DNA from: Floccularia luteovirens
Taxonomy: Eukaryota > Basidiomycota > Agaricomycetes > Agaricales > Squamanitaceae
Direction of reading: 5' to 3'
DNA: 64,000 nucleotides
Assembly: GCA_009739215.1 (NCBI GenBank)
Contig: VSJF01000003.1
Span: 2,418,001 to 2,482,000 of the forward strand
Part shown: in pieces, positions 11,869-22,532 of the stretch
Layout: each line of letters begins with the position of its first letter
How positions within the stretch are numbered: the first letter of the stretch is position 1
Translations under genes and position numbers: made by a program
The notes under the pieces: model-generated
Seen by the model: only the letters and a program-made list of their open reading frames with translations
Databases searched by the model: none
What the model was told of the DNA's origin: nothing

Positions 11869-12529
11869 TAACCATTTTGGTTAGCGTAAGCGTGAGGTCT
11901 GTAGAGTCGCAAATGAGCATGGAGTAGTGCAACTTGGAAGATCGAAACCGTTGAAGGTTAGTGAGATTGTCCCATAACTTGATACAAGATCTTGGTGCAT
12001 TCGTGATAGGAGGTTACGGTCTTTGAACCAAGAAACCTGGCAGGTCTGTATTCTTCACCACTTGGCCAATAGTGGGCGGTCATAGGCTTGGGTGTATTGT
12101 ATTTGTATAATGTGGCAATGTAGCGGAGAGCATGAAACTATGCACTTTGCAAGCTGCAAGTATCACAAGAATGTGCAATTGGTGCCTAGCTAGTTGGGCA
12201 AAGCCCAACTCGGCCACGGTCAACGTCGGATTAAGCATATCAAGAGTAGAATTCCGTCCATCAAGGGTGTTAAGTTTTAAGCTAGCGATACTTTCATAGA
12301 ATTGTGCATATCTGCAGTCAAGATGCACCACTTCAGCTTGTAGGGGTTCAGCTCATCGGGGTCAAAGTCGTTGTGCCATTTGACGGCCTTTCTATTCCGG
12401 ATTGATTTCCTCAATATGCAGATGGTCTTTGTGTGTGGTATTTTCACTACGAGGATATTGCCAAATGGCAAGTCGTCATCAATAACGAGACTTTTATTAT
12501 AAGTGTTGGTTTCGTCACTTGCATACGTC

Positions 12530-13010
12530 TCCCAATAATCGGTGACTTGAATCCTTTCTTGCAACTCAACAAGATAGAAGCAGATGTTGGTTGACACAAC
12601 ATAGTACAGTCATTATCATCAAAAGTGGTGCGAGGCACGTTTGTATGTCAGAGGAAGGTGCAGGAAAGACAGCATAGTAGCATTTCTTTGAACAGTGTAT
12701 CCCGACAGGATTGGCAGATCTCCAACGCCATTTTGCCGGGTGCTGTTGTACCTAGAATCGTATAGTCGTAAGACAATTTCAGGAGTGCCTTGAAAGCGCT
12801 TTTCGAATTATTGGTGTGGATTTTCAAATCTGTATAGTGAAAGTGGGAGAATACCCTTGATCTGTAGTGTGTACCGTTAAAAGATCTCTGTTGCCGCGAA
12901 AAAAAAATTGGGACTCGCTTGCATAGCGAGATGCAACTTCACCACAATTCAGGTGCACGCTCGAGACCTAAGGAAAGAGAGGAGTTCATTCTATATTGTG
13001 CAGTTGAGTT
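12530..13010 (-). pseudogene. Decayed second copy of the BTB gene
   Basis: Read on the minus strand, this stretch follows the BTB gene from its start region through the first exon, then skips a large central part and resumes at the C-terminal third. Anchors: the GAAAATCCACA segment of exon 1, the TGCGAGGCAC-TTTGTATGTC segment, and FDDND plus the Cys-Lys-Lys stretch near 12600. Frames are broken repeatedly and the middle is deleted, so no functional BTB protein is possible. Confidence 0.7.
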
Positions 13011-13220
13011 TGGAAGTTATGTAGATATGTGTCATAATTTTCGGAATTGGACGTGGCTGAGAAATAATGTTCGGTTGTTAACTAGTGACAGTTTCGACAT
13101 GTGGGGAAGGTATGGCTCGGGGAAGACGTGCAATAGTAATACAATTGAGACTAGTGGTCCCGGCCGATGTCAATCATCTCGAGACCTTTCCCGAGGCGTC
13201 ATTTACGTGAGAGTGCTGGG
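13000..13220. repeat. BTB upstream flank, second copy
   Basis: Direct repeat partner of 10956-11225 (see there). Same orientation, clearly alignable, with several short indels, so the duplication is not recent. Confidence 0.7.
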
Positions 13221-13575
13221 TTATTCATGGAACATCAGAATAGTAAAAGAGACTCATCAACATGGGTTACTAGAAATTGTGCGATAGGTTCGTAGGTGCG
13301 ACGTCAACGCCTCCATGAAATGGAGACATCCTCCGAAAGTGGCGCACATCTAGGAAGAGACCTGGTCTCATCTCTAGAGTTGCGAATAAAAAGCATCCGC
13401 CAAGGACCGGTGGCTGTGATTTTTATTTGGATGAGCCAAATAGATGTGATTGTGAAGAGTGGAAAGAGGAAATTTTGATCAACTTATAAGCAAAACACAC
13501 AAACTTTCCCTTTTTCTTTATAACAACCTTCTTCTGTTCATGCAATAGCTTATTCTTATTCAATTATTATCCATC

Positions 13576-14910
13576 ATGTACCACAACAATTCAATTAGGA
13601 TTCTAACGGGTACGTTGCCACTCTGCTTCTACCGTTTTATGAGACATCTTAAACTTTATCAGGGAATAGCCACCCCGAGCTCGCCCAAGCAGTGGCCGAG
13701 CGGTGAGCTACCCCTATCGAGTCGCATGTAAATGACCAGTCCAAATGGACCAGTGATTCATTTCACATGTTCCTAGGCTCAATGTACCCTTGGTACCTTG
13801 TACAGTCAAAAAATTCTCCAACGGCGAGACGAACGTTCGAATCGCCGAATCCGTACGCGACGAAGACGTTTTCATCATTCAGTCGGGATGCAGCGACGTC
13901 AATGACAACTTTATGGAACTCCTAATCCTTATTTCGGCGTGCAGGACTGCATCGGCGAGGCGTATCACGGCAGTAATACCTTGTTTCCCGTATGCTAGGA
14001 TGGACAAGAAGGATAAGTCGAGGGCTCCAATTACTGCCAAGCTTGTGGCAAATATGTTGACTGTGGCGGGTTGTGACCATGTTATCACCATGGATCTCCA
14101 CGCCAGTCAAATTCAAGGTTTCTTCGACATCCCAGTAGATAACTTGTGGTCGGAACCTTTGATGATTGGCTACATCAAACGGCAAATTCAAGGATGGCAG
14201 GACGGAATTGTTGTTAGTCCAGACGCGGGTGGAGCAAAACGGCAAGCCCTGACTTCTTTAACTTACCCTGCATACTTCTGACGTGTTTCCGCTCCACAAG
14301 TGTAACTGCAATTGCTGACAAGTTGGGTGTCGAATTTGCCCTCATTCATAGGAAACGGGATGGAAAATCACTCACTGCTCCAGAGCATATGGAGATTTTA
14401 GTTGGAGATGTGCGGGATAAGGTATGTTTTTATAAATTATTCTATAATATTTTCCTGTTTATGATATCCAACAGGTTGCTATCCTAGTTGACGACATGAT
14501 AGATACGGGCAAAACTCTTACTATGGCAGCTCGTACGCTGCATGAAAAAGGTGCAAAGGCTGTTCATGCACTAATCTCGCATGGTGAGTGTTTTGTATGC
14601 TGATGTATTAATGTCCCTCATTGTCATTTAGGGCTTCTATCAGAAACTAATATGAGCCTTATCGATGAACTTCCAATCGTTGAGCTTGTTGTAAGGTCAT
14701 TTTCCTATATTTAACAATTGCCTCACCTCACTTTCAAAGGTCACCAATACAATTCCGCAAAGCCAGCACCAAAGTCTGTGCAAAAAACTCGTTACTATTG
14801 ACGTGAGTCCCACAATCGCGGAAAGTATCCGTAGGACACACAATGGTGAAAGTATTAGTCTGTTGTTTGGAGACTGGGCAGAGACTTCGAATGATGTGTC
14901 CATTATTTAG
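13576..14910 (+). CDS. PRS: Ribose-phosphate pyrophosphokinase (PRPP synthetase)
   Basis: Makes PRPP from ribose 5-phosphate and ATP for nucleotide, His and Trp synthesis; cytosolic. Exons: 13576-13609, 13663-13702, 13777-14241, 14301-14421, 14475-14583, 14632-14690, 14740-14910; 332 residues in frame. Motifs: [46 protein letters not shown], the PRPP-synthase signature [22 protein letters not shown], and the PRPP-binding loop [12 protein letters not shown]. The intron 14242-14300 must start with GC (CG|GCAAGC) and end in AG to keep [16 protein letters not shown] in frame, a GC-AG intron. S. cerevisiae has five paralogs (PRS1-5) and I cannot say which one this matches. Confidence 0.93.
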
Positions 14911-15127
14911 TGATGATATGGTCAGTTTGTGTGAGAGGTATCGGAACATTATCTAGAAACAAAAATTTAATTTATGATGCTCTGTGCATTGAATATGCCA
15001 GGCGTAACAGGCTGTGTTGCTACTACTCGAAATTGTTGTCTTTTTGGTGACTACTGGGATTAACACAGTACAACAGGAGAACCAGACATAGATGTTTCAT
15101 TGCTTCTGATATTAACAATTCCGTAAA

Positions 15128-16151
15128 TCACCCCCTTGGTGGTGCAGGTGCAGCTTCCTTTTCTGAAGCTAAGAGACGCTCAACGTTGGCTCCTAGAGCC
15201 ATACGTTCTTCAAGGGTCAGTTGTGGTTTGGTAGCAGAATAACCAAGTCCTATGAGTGAGAAGATTAGCTTGAATCCTTCGAAAATGAAGGTGGTAGTTG
15301 GATCTCACTAAGACTGGGGTACTGTAAATGTATGTCTTCACTCCGTAGTGGCAATGTTGAGAGGTCAAGGGGGAAGGAAGGTCCGATCCATGCATTGCGA
15401 ACTTCGTGGTCCCTGTCAAGAGAATAAACTATGGCTATCGCAGAGGGGAAGTGATGGATAAACATACTTTCGCTGTTAGAGAAAACGTATCAGATTGGTG
15501 AAAATGATGTGGAACATTCTACTTCATTTAATACACACCTCTTCTCTGGTAAGTGGATGAACCAAGATGCTTTATTCACGATTAAAAATGAGATCCACAA
15601 ATATTCTCTCGAAAATCCAAAGAAAAGAAATACCTTAAATCTCCCCTATTTTGGCAGAGATACGAGAACACAGATACGAATGTCTCCGATGGTACCCAAA
15701 TTTCGTAAGATCCTAATCGAAGGTCATTATTACTGTATATTCCTGTGCCACCAGTTCAAGATAGATAACATACCCACTGGGTGAGGACCAATAGGATCTG
15801 TGTTAACCCTGAATAACGGTACTGCAATAAACGCTCCATCCCTGCGAAGGCGTAAAACCGCATCCCGAAGTGCAAGCGCTGCGAGGTGTTCCTCTACGTT
15901 ACGTTGATGAAAGTAGATATCTTTATTTTGGAGTATCATTTTTGATTGATATCATTAACAGGGTGTTTAGAAGAGAGCGTTTTGCACATATAACTTACGG
16001 AAATGCCATTCTCTGGATAATTGGTTGGACAAAAGATCATGTTGCGGTATTAGCGCGTTTTGATAGGATATCGGGGGGTTGATTAAACGTACTTTATCTC
16101 AGAGTCTAAGACGGTCTCGAGGTCGGAAGGTGGTTTTGGGGTTGATGACAT
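15128..16151 (-). CDS. DOPA 4,5-dioxygenase-like protein, copy 1
   Basis: Small extradiol-dioxygenase-like protein of the fungal DOPA-dioxygenase family (PF08883 type); in Amanita a relative makes betalain precursors, but the role here is unknown. Eight exons: 16151-16093, 16012-15999 (14 nt), 15920-15774, 15712-15634, 15569-15539, 15472-15468 (5 nt), 15412-15309, 15249-15128; 186 residues in frame. Motifs: EWHFHIYFHQ with three His, LALRDAVLRL, RVNTDPIGPHPVGSYEIWVP, ILVHPLTREE, then AWIGPSFPLDL. The 5-nt exon CGAAA is needed to pass from LTREE to DHEVRNAW in frame. Exon lengths are identical to those of the neighbour at 16590-17559 except for the last exon. No signal peptide, so intracellular. 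Confidence 0.85.
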
Positions 16152-16589
16152 ATCTGGCTGGAAAGGGTACTTTTACTGTTTCAACGTTATCGTTAACCAA
16201 GTCAGTGGAAAAGTGATTGCAGTGAGTGCTTGAGCGCTAACGTTATAAACCTATTACTTTATATATAAACTGGAAGGGGATTAGCCACTTGGTATAAATA
16301 TTTTTGTATGTAATAAAGCATCAAGCATGGGTCAAAGAGTAGGATGTAATAAGAAGCGGCTAGCCTATATTATCTCCACCTCATACGCATGTATCAACAG
16401 CATATGGGCCAAGCTGATAACGTGTACAACTACCTCGTTGAAGATCTGTTTTGTCACAAAAATGAAGTCTTACGAGCTCTGTGGATCTTTGTCAGGTTTA
16501 AACAATTCATTTTTTCATTGACATGATATACAAAGATATGCACCTAACTATACTCAGGTTTGTTCTGAGAAATTGTTAACTCTTTCAAA

Positions 16590-17559
16590 TCACTCCTTTG
16601 GAAATTTTGCTGCTCTTTCCTCAGAAGCCAAGATTTGCGCTACATTCGCTCCCGAAACCAGACGCTCTTCAAAGGATAAGCTGGGTTTAGTAGATGAGTA
16701 GCCGAGTCCTTAAATGAAGTGCGAATTAGGTAGATTACTAAGATAAATATTTAGCGACGGAGTCTTACCGAGCCTGGGATACTGCAAAGGGAAGTATTCA
16801 AAACGTGTCTCGAGGACGGATAGGTCGAGAGGGAAGGGTGGACCAAGCCATGCAGTGCGGAATTCATGGTTTCTGTAAACATTCGTCGTGTGGCTTCAGC
16901 AAGAATAACATAAACCACCTTACGTTAGCTAATGGATAACCCAAATCTGCATTAGAAATGAAAATCAAACAGAGCCGAAATAGCACCTACTTCTTCCTTT
17001 GTAAGAGGGTGGACTAAGACGCTTTAAAGAGTTCGTGAGTTGAAAGGTAAGTATCATATGATTTCTGGGTGTTTTACCTTAAATTGCCTCTGTTCTGGCA
17101 CATGTATGAGAAAACAAAAACAAAACTTTCTGATGGCACCCAAATCTCATAAGAACCTATTTTTACTCCAAGGTTTAACCCTTCACTCCTTTGTTTAGCA
17201 CAAGCACAAAGACTTACCAACAGGATGGGGTCCATATGCCGAAGTATGTACTTTTGATTGTGGCACGGCAACAAAAGCTCCATTCATAACCAACTTCAAT
17301 ACAGCACCTCGAAGGGCAAGTGCGGCATTGTACTCTTGCACGTTAAGTTGGTGGAAATATATATCTACAACAAAGTAGTCAATTCCTTGAAAGCGGGTTG
17401 AGATTAAGTATTATATTTACGAAAATGCCATTCCCTGTTGAATAACGACAATCAGTACTCGTTACGTCTTCTTTCTTTCTTTATCAATTTCATAGCATAC
17501 TTTACTTCAGATTCCACGACTGTCTTGACATCCGAGAGTGGTGCTGTGTACGACTTCAT
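16590..17559 (-). CDS. DOPA 4,5-dioxygenase-like protein, copy 2
   Basis: Tandem paralog of the gene at 15128-16151. Exons: 17559-17501, 17434-17421 (14 nt), 17364-17218, 17156-17078, 17021-16991, 16928-16924 (5 nt), 16872-16769, 16708-16590; 185 residues in frame. Motifs: EWHFHIYFHQLN, ALALRGAVLKL, YGPHPVGSYEIWVPSESF, VLVHPLTKEE, then AWLGPPFPLDL and LGLGYSSTKP. The 5-nt exon CTAAC lies between TTAG and GTAAGG. Copy 2 keeps the EWHFH and YFHQ histidines but diverges in VPQSKVHTSAYG, where copy 1 reads VPLFRVNTDPIG. Both copies lie head to tail about 440 bp apart, a clear old duplication. Confidence 0.83.
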
Positions 17560-18346
17560 ATCAAACTGTAACGCAAGCGTTGCTTTGTCAGTCAAGCTTT
17601 TGATACGAAGAGAGCTAAAACAGACCATTCTGTTTCCACTGGGGATTCCTCTGAGGACGGACGTTTTTTATATACGAAGGGCTAGGATAGAGTAAGCACC
17701 TGTGTAATAATAGTCTAAATGGGGGGAAGATGAATTAGGATACGGAGCGGAAGGGAAAGTAAAAACATGTGGTTGTAATTTGAGAGATATAGATGGGAAA
17801 TAGGCTTATAAAGTACCATTAAAAGTTGAGTTGCGGATGCATGATTGAAGTAGGGAGTGAAGGGGGCGTATCGACACGTACAAGGTGGATAAGATCGCTC
17901 ATTTGGCAACGAATGTAGTTAGTAGGGTGTTGATGGCATCGACATCTATCGCTGTATACTAGATTGGGTTTAACCAGGATTCGCATTTTGCCACAGGGGT
18001 ATTGTAACAGTATTTGCCTTCTTTATCTCTGTTCCGCGGTATACCAAGGTGTACCCAATATACTCCAACAATTATTCGTACGATTTCATTGATGATCCGA
18101 AGATACATCAAAACCTAGAACTTTGGCAGCACATAAGCAAGTCTCGCAGCTCTAAAATGCCATAACCACACTCAGTGATATATATCATAGACGGTCCCAG
18201 CTATACAAAGTATCAACACATATGGTACAATGGTCAAATGGTCAAAAGAAAGGATGAGAGCGATGTTTGTACATGTTAGATATTCAAGCTAATTACATTC
18301 CTTTTATTTTTCCGAGCTTAATATTACCAGATGAGCTGGTAGAAAC
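17560..18346. other. Intergenic between divergent genes
   Basis: About 790 bp between the DODA-like copy 2 (minus) and the A34.5-like gene (plus). AT-rich, no gene seen. It should contain two divergent promoters. Confidence 0.35.
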
Positions 18347-19355
18347 ATGTCTGATTCTTCCTCTTCCTTCCTCTTCTGCCACCCCAGAACCTGTAATCGA
18401 ACTCTCAAAGAAGAAGAAACCCAAAGCCAAAAAGGATAAAGACAAAGACCCCAAAGGGAAGAAGAAAGAATCCGTATCCGTATCTGCATCTGTAAACGAG
18501 AAAGGGCAAGAATGAAGGCGAGGATCCATTTTGGAGGTACAAACCTCCATCCTGGGAGTGTTCTACTAGCGGGCGAAGTTGATAGCTGGGGCAGTATAGC
18601 TGGGATGAGATAAATGATAATGATAATTTGGAACTGTGTTTAATCCGGGTTCCAAATAGTGTAAGGGATCGGTTTTAATATCAATTTCATCCCTCTCTCT
18701 CTAATCATCATCATCATTTTTGTTGTTCCAGGTGAAACCTAGTTTTCTTGAAAAAGCTGAAATAACCCTACCGAGTTCATCTATCACAACCCGTATAACT
18801 AGCTTGAAAAGAAAACACGCGACGTTTGATATTTGGACAGTAGGGAATGACGATAATCAACAAGTTGGCGGTGAGGAAATCAAAAGTATTTCGTGCCTTC
18901 TACCAAGGAATGGCAAGAAAGGAAAGCTATATCCTGGTACATACTCCAACTACTCGTATCAACATCTCATACTGATAAATCTCTGGTATCTAGCACCTAA
19001 ACCTATAACGCATCATCTAGTCGTAATCGCTCAAGCCCCCACACCAACTTCACCTACAGCATTCCAACAAGGCGAGCATACTAGAGTGACACAAAATCCC
19101 CCACGACATTCTTACCCAAGAGATTTGCTAAAACACAAGTTCATGCCATATGGTTCTCTCGCGACAGTGCCGAACGATGATGGTAATGTTGTTGATAATG
19201 CCGCGCCAATGGAGGTAGACACGAAAACTACAACAAAACCACCTGACGATGGTAGGTCGTCATCCAAATCCGAGAAGAAGGCGAAGAAGAAGAGGAAAGG
19301 AGATGGCGATATAGAGCCTGCACCCTCGATGAAAAGTAAAAAAGCCAAAACATAG
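18347..19355 (+). pseudogene. RPA34: RNA polymerase I subunit A34.5-like gene with several frame lesions
   Basis: Resembles the fungal Pol I A34.5 subunit, which with A49 forms the TFIIF-like subcomplex in the nucleolus. Exons 18347-18660, 18732-18936, 18994-19355. Readable blocks: a Lys-rich start (KKKKPKAKKDKDKD), DPFWRYKPP, WDEINDNDNLELCLIRVPNS, then ITSLKRKHATFDIWTVG, APKPITHHLVVIAQ, LLKHKFMPYGSLATVP and a basic KKAKKKRK tail. Exon 1 has four lesions: one extra base near 18366, one in GGG near 18504, one near 18551, and a 14-bp tandem repeat of ATAGCTGGGGCAGT near 18582-18609. Extra bases total 17, and the sum minus 17 is a whole number of codons (288). Subunit identity is from remembered motifs. 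As it stands the gene cannot make the protein. Confidence 0.55.
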
Positions 19356-19644
19356 GAACATTATTCATCCATCTTTAATATATCATTTGTCTTCGGCGCA
19401 GTGATCAGGGACGGCGATATAATTGAGGTGTCAGTCCAGATATTCATATGATTAAAATGAAATAAAGTTATAAATGAAAAGACGAAAAACAGTACAGAGT
19501 AGCCCTAAATCATGCACAATGAAAGAATAAAGTTAAAGGTATAGGTCGTTTGAAGGAGAAGAAAAAACAGCAAGGCAGTAATCGCACATACATACGGAGA
19601 AAAACAGAAACACATAAAGGAAAGAAAGGAGAGAGGAATTGTTG

Positions 19645-21947
19645 TCAATCAACATCCATCTCATTTCCTGTTGCTCTCTCTTTTCCTTTGTTAGTCCGTA
19701 AATCCTCAGTACCGGTCCCATAACTTGAAGATAAAAGCATTGCTTGAACTTCCTCCTCCACCCCACGATATATGCTCTCTTTAGGCAAGCCCCATATCCT
19801 ACCTGGATTCTCCTTCTGCTTCTGCTCGAATACAGCCCCAACAGTATCAACCCACTGCCTTCTGGTTTCTACAAGATGGCGTAATTGGTCGTTAACTGTC
19901 AACCGATTCTCCTCGTCCGGAGTGAGGCCAAGCGCCGCGGGACATGGCTGAGGCTGTCCAACACCCGCGTCGCCCTCCGGACCGGGTCCTGGGGGTTTCT
20001 TCTTTTTCTTCCCTAGTTTTGGAACATCTTTCTTCTGCAGTTTGCTATAGAGACTCGTTATATTTTTATCAATAGAGTCCCGCAACTCGATATATTCCTG
20101 ATACCCGAGCCTATCGCGTGCAATGCTAGCGAGTCTTTGCTTTCGTGCTTTATTGGTAGCAACAACAACACGAAGCTCTCTCTGCGCATGTCGTAAAGCA
20201 GTGGCTATTGGATCGTCAACTTTTTCGGTGAAATCAGGCTGCAGAGATGAGTTAGTAGAGCTTAGTAAAGCTTAGATGAGGTGCAACATACAATTCCATC
20301 TAATAAGCCATGAAATCGCATAGTATCTCTTATTCGTGCCTCCAAATCGGTCACGTTAAGTCTTTCTTTACGGGCAGCAGCAGCTCCACTACCACCAGGC
20401 CTGCCTTCCATGGCGTCTTCTGCAGCTTTGACACCTTTCCAAACAGCTACGTCGGGTATAGGTAATAAAGCACTTATCACCCGTTCCGTTAATGGCCCAT
20501 GTCCTCTCTCTTCACCCACCAAGTCAGGCTCAGCTAAAGTGGATGGATCCCATTTCGGAACCGGGGGGGCAAAAGTGGACGGCGAAGAAACTTGCGGTTC
20601 TCCCAATAGAACTGGTGGTAAGAGGCCAGCATCTTGATCTTCCCACACCTCTAGATAATGTCGTCCAAGTTTTGGCATAATGTAAGGCTCTACCTCATCT
20701 CCAGTATATTCTAGAAACCCCACATCCTCTTCACGGATACCGCGTATCCATGGCTCTATGCTGGTGTAAAAAGTGGTCACAAGTGTTTGACCGGGTTGTT
20801 TTGACTTGCTAAAATCTTCAGTAACTTCTGTGGGCTTACTAGGACCGGGTATTGGGGGTGGAAGTATCGGTGGACGTTGTGGTAAAAGTTGTTGGGCTGG
20901 TGGTACGGAGAAATCTGGGCCGGGAAGGGACTGGCGGAATTGTTTATAACACTACATACTGTGATGGATAAAACACACCTTAGAATGAGGTTGAGAAATG
21001 GACACGGTAGATTTTTGTGCTTTTGGAGGTTGGGAATACGCTGGAATGTGGTTTATAGGAGGCGTGGCTTTTCGGGGTCGTTGGATATCTGGAAACATAT
21101 GAGAACAATTCTATTTTATTTGTATGATTTTTTTTTTCAGACCATGCTCAGCTTCAGAATCTTCATTTTCTCGTTTCCGTTTCTTCTTCTTCTTTTTCAG
21201 ATCGTCTGCAGCACTACAGTCATGTGAGCGGATTCAATACAAACACGTTGCGAATTAACTTACGATCTACGGGGGTCTAAAGAGGATCTGGCGGAAGGAG
21301 GTAATGAATTTACCGGATGAGACGACAAGCGGGGTTTTGAAGGGTTTCCGTGGATTGAACCCAACAGCCTCGACTCATCTGCATCGAGTAGAGGGGTAAC
21401 TGTAAATTTGAGAGACAAATGACCGAGAGCAATAAAGCAATGTCGAGAACAATAAGATAGATACAACATTGTTCAGGGATGTGATGACCGAGGCCGAAAA
21501 TTCGGCAATGGTCATGAAATTGATTCCACCAAGAGGAACGACGGAATGGGGGCGACATCGGTACATATTAGGACCAGAAGGGCATGGATCAGTATGAAGT
21601 AGTCAACAAGATGATGTATGACGCGAATTAATGCAGAGTGGCGTGGTCAGAACAGTAACCCATGAAATCGGTTGGATATACATACAATCGCGTTCGCGTT
21701 TGACTCTGTCAAGAGCTTTGAATTTTCCTTTCTCTCTTTCTTTCATCTGACGCATAGACTCTTGGATTGTCTTCCAGTCTTCACCAGCTTTCTTAGCCCT
21801 CTCCAGGGACTTCATTTTGAGGATTTCAAGCTCTGTCTGGAGCTGTTCCAGTTCCTCTGTTGGAGGCACCATGTCCGATACATTATTCTTCAGTAAAGAA
21901 GACTTGATTGGAGGAGGAGGAAGGTAAGGAGATATCTTGGAAGACAT
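19645..21947 (-). CDS. NGG1: Ada3/Ngg1, SAGA histone acetyltransferase module subunit
   Basis: Adaptor that links Gcn5 and Ada2 in SAGA/ADA; nuclear. Exons: 21947-21686, 21399-21264, 21213-21143, 21088-20979, 20930-20292, 20238-19645; 603 residues in frame. The N-terminal part has a heptad-rich helix (EELEQLQTELEILKMKSLER) and a Lys/Arg-rich patch (KKKKKKRKRENED). The Ada3 core is in exon 5: TTFYTSIEPWIRGIREEDVG, then PYIMPKLGRHYLEVWEDQD and GPLTERVISALL. Exon 6 holds a long basic helix and a Pro/Lys-rich insert before LGLTPDEENRLTVNDQLR. Intron 1 (286 bp) is long for this window and might hide a further small exon. Divergent from the SLC41 gene. Confidence 0.85.
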
Positions 21948-22532
21948 ATCAGGGTGACGGGGTCAAAACCGTCCTTCCGAGGAGTTAGCCAGCGTTGAAG
22001 AGGAGTAACGCGATGATGACAGAGACCAAGATACAAAGCCAAGGGAGAGCAGACTGGAGAGACGGAAGAATACGAGTCCCTTTACCGCCAATATCGTCGT
22101 GATTCAAGGTCGGGAACAAGGTGCGAACAAGGTTTACAGGTCACGCGTCAGATTACAACAACTCTCCCACGGGTATTTAACGACTTTGCTTTCAATGATA
22201 TTGATCACAATAAAAACATATTTATTTTACATAAAACAAAGACTGTTATCAACGTTCCTTGTGTGTATCGCTCAGCATTGCTGTTTCTGGGAGCGAAAAC
22301 ACCTCAAATCTATTAGTAGTAGCTAGACAGGTGTGACCATGACTGTTGACACCAAACTATGTTCTTCCTCTTAAAAATGCCCCGCTTTCTCAGTCTCTTG
22401 GCTCTTTAGTTTGTTCCCCCCTCTGTGTGCCTCAGTTTTTGTACCCAATTCCAGTGTCGTCATCTTCGACCCACTCAAGTCCCACGCGATTTTGTTTCAA
22501 ATAGAAGCACGCACGGCCAACACTTCTCACCC
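21948..22532. other. Shared promoter region of NGG1 and the SLC41 gene
   Basis: A 585-bp spacer between divergent start codons. Pyrimidine-rich tracts lie shortly before the SLC41 start (around 22365-22440), typical of basidiomycete promoters. An upstream in-frame extension of the SLC41 frame exists to 22425 but is judged untranslated. Confidence 0.4.

Noticed and set aside
22425..22532. N-terminal extension of the SLC41 frame from 22425
   Set aside because: The upstream part is promoter-like pyrimidine-rich sequence. The ATG at 22533 begins a typical acidic cytosolic N-terminus.
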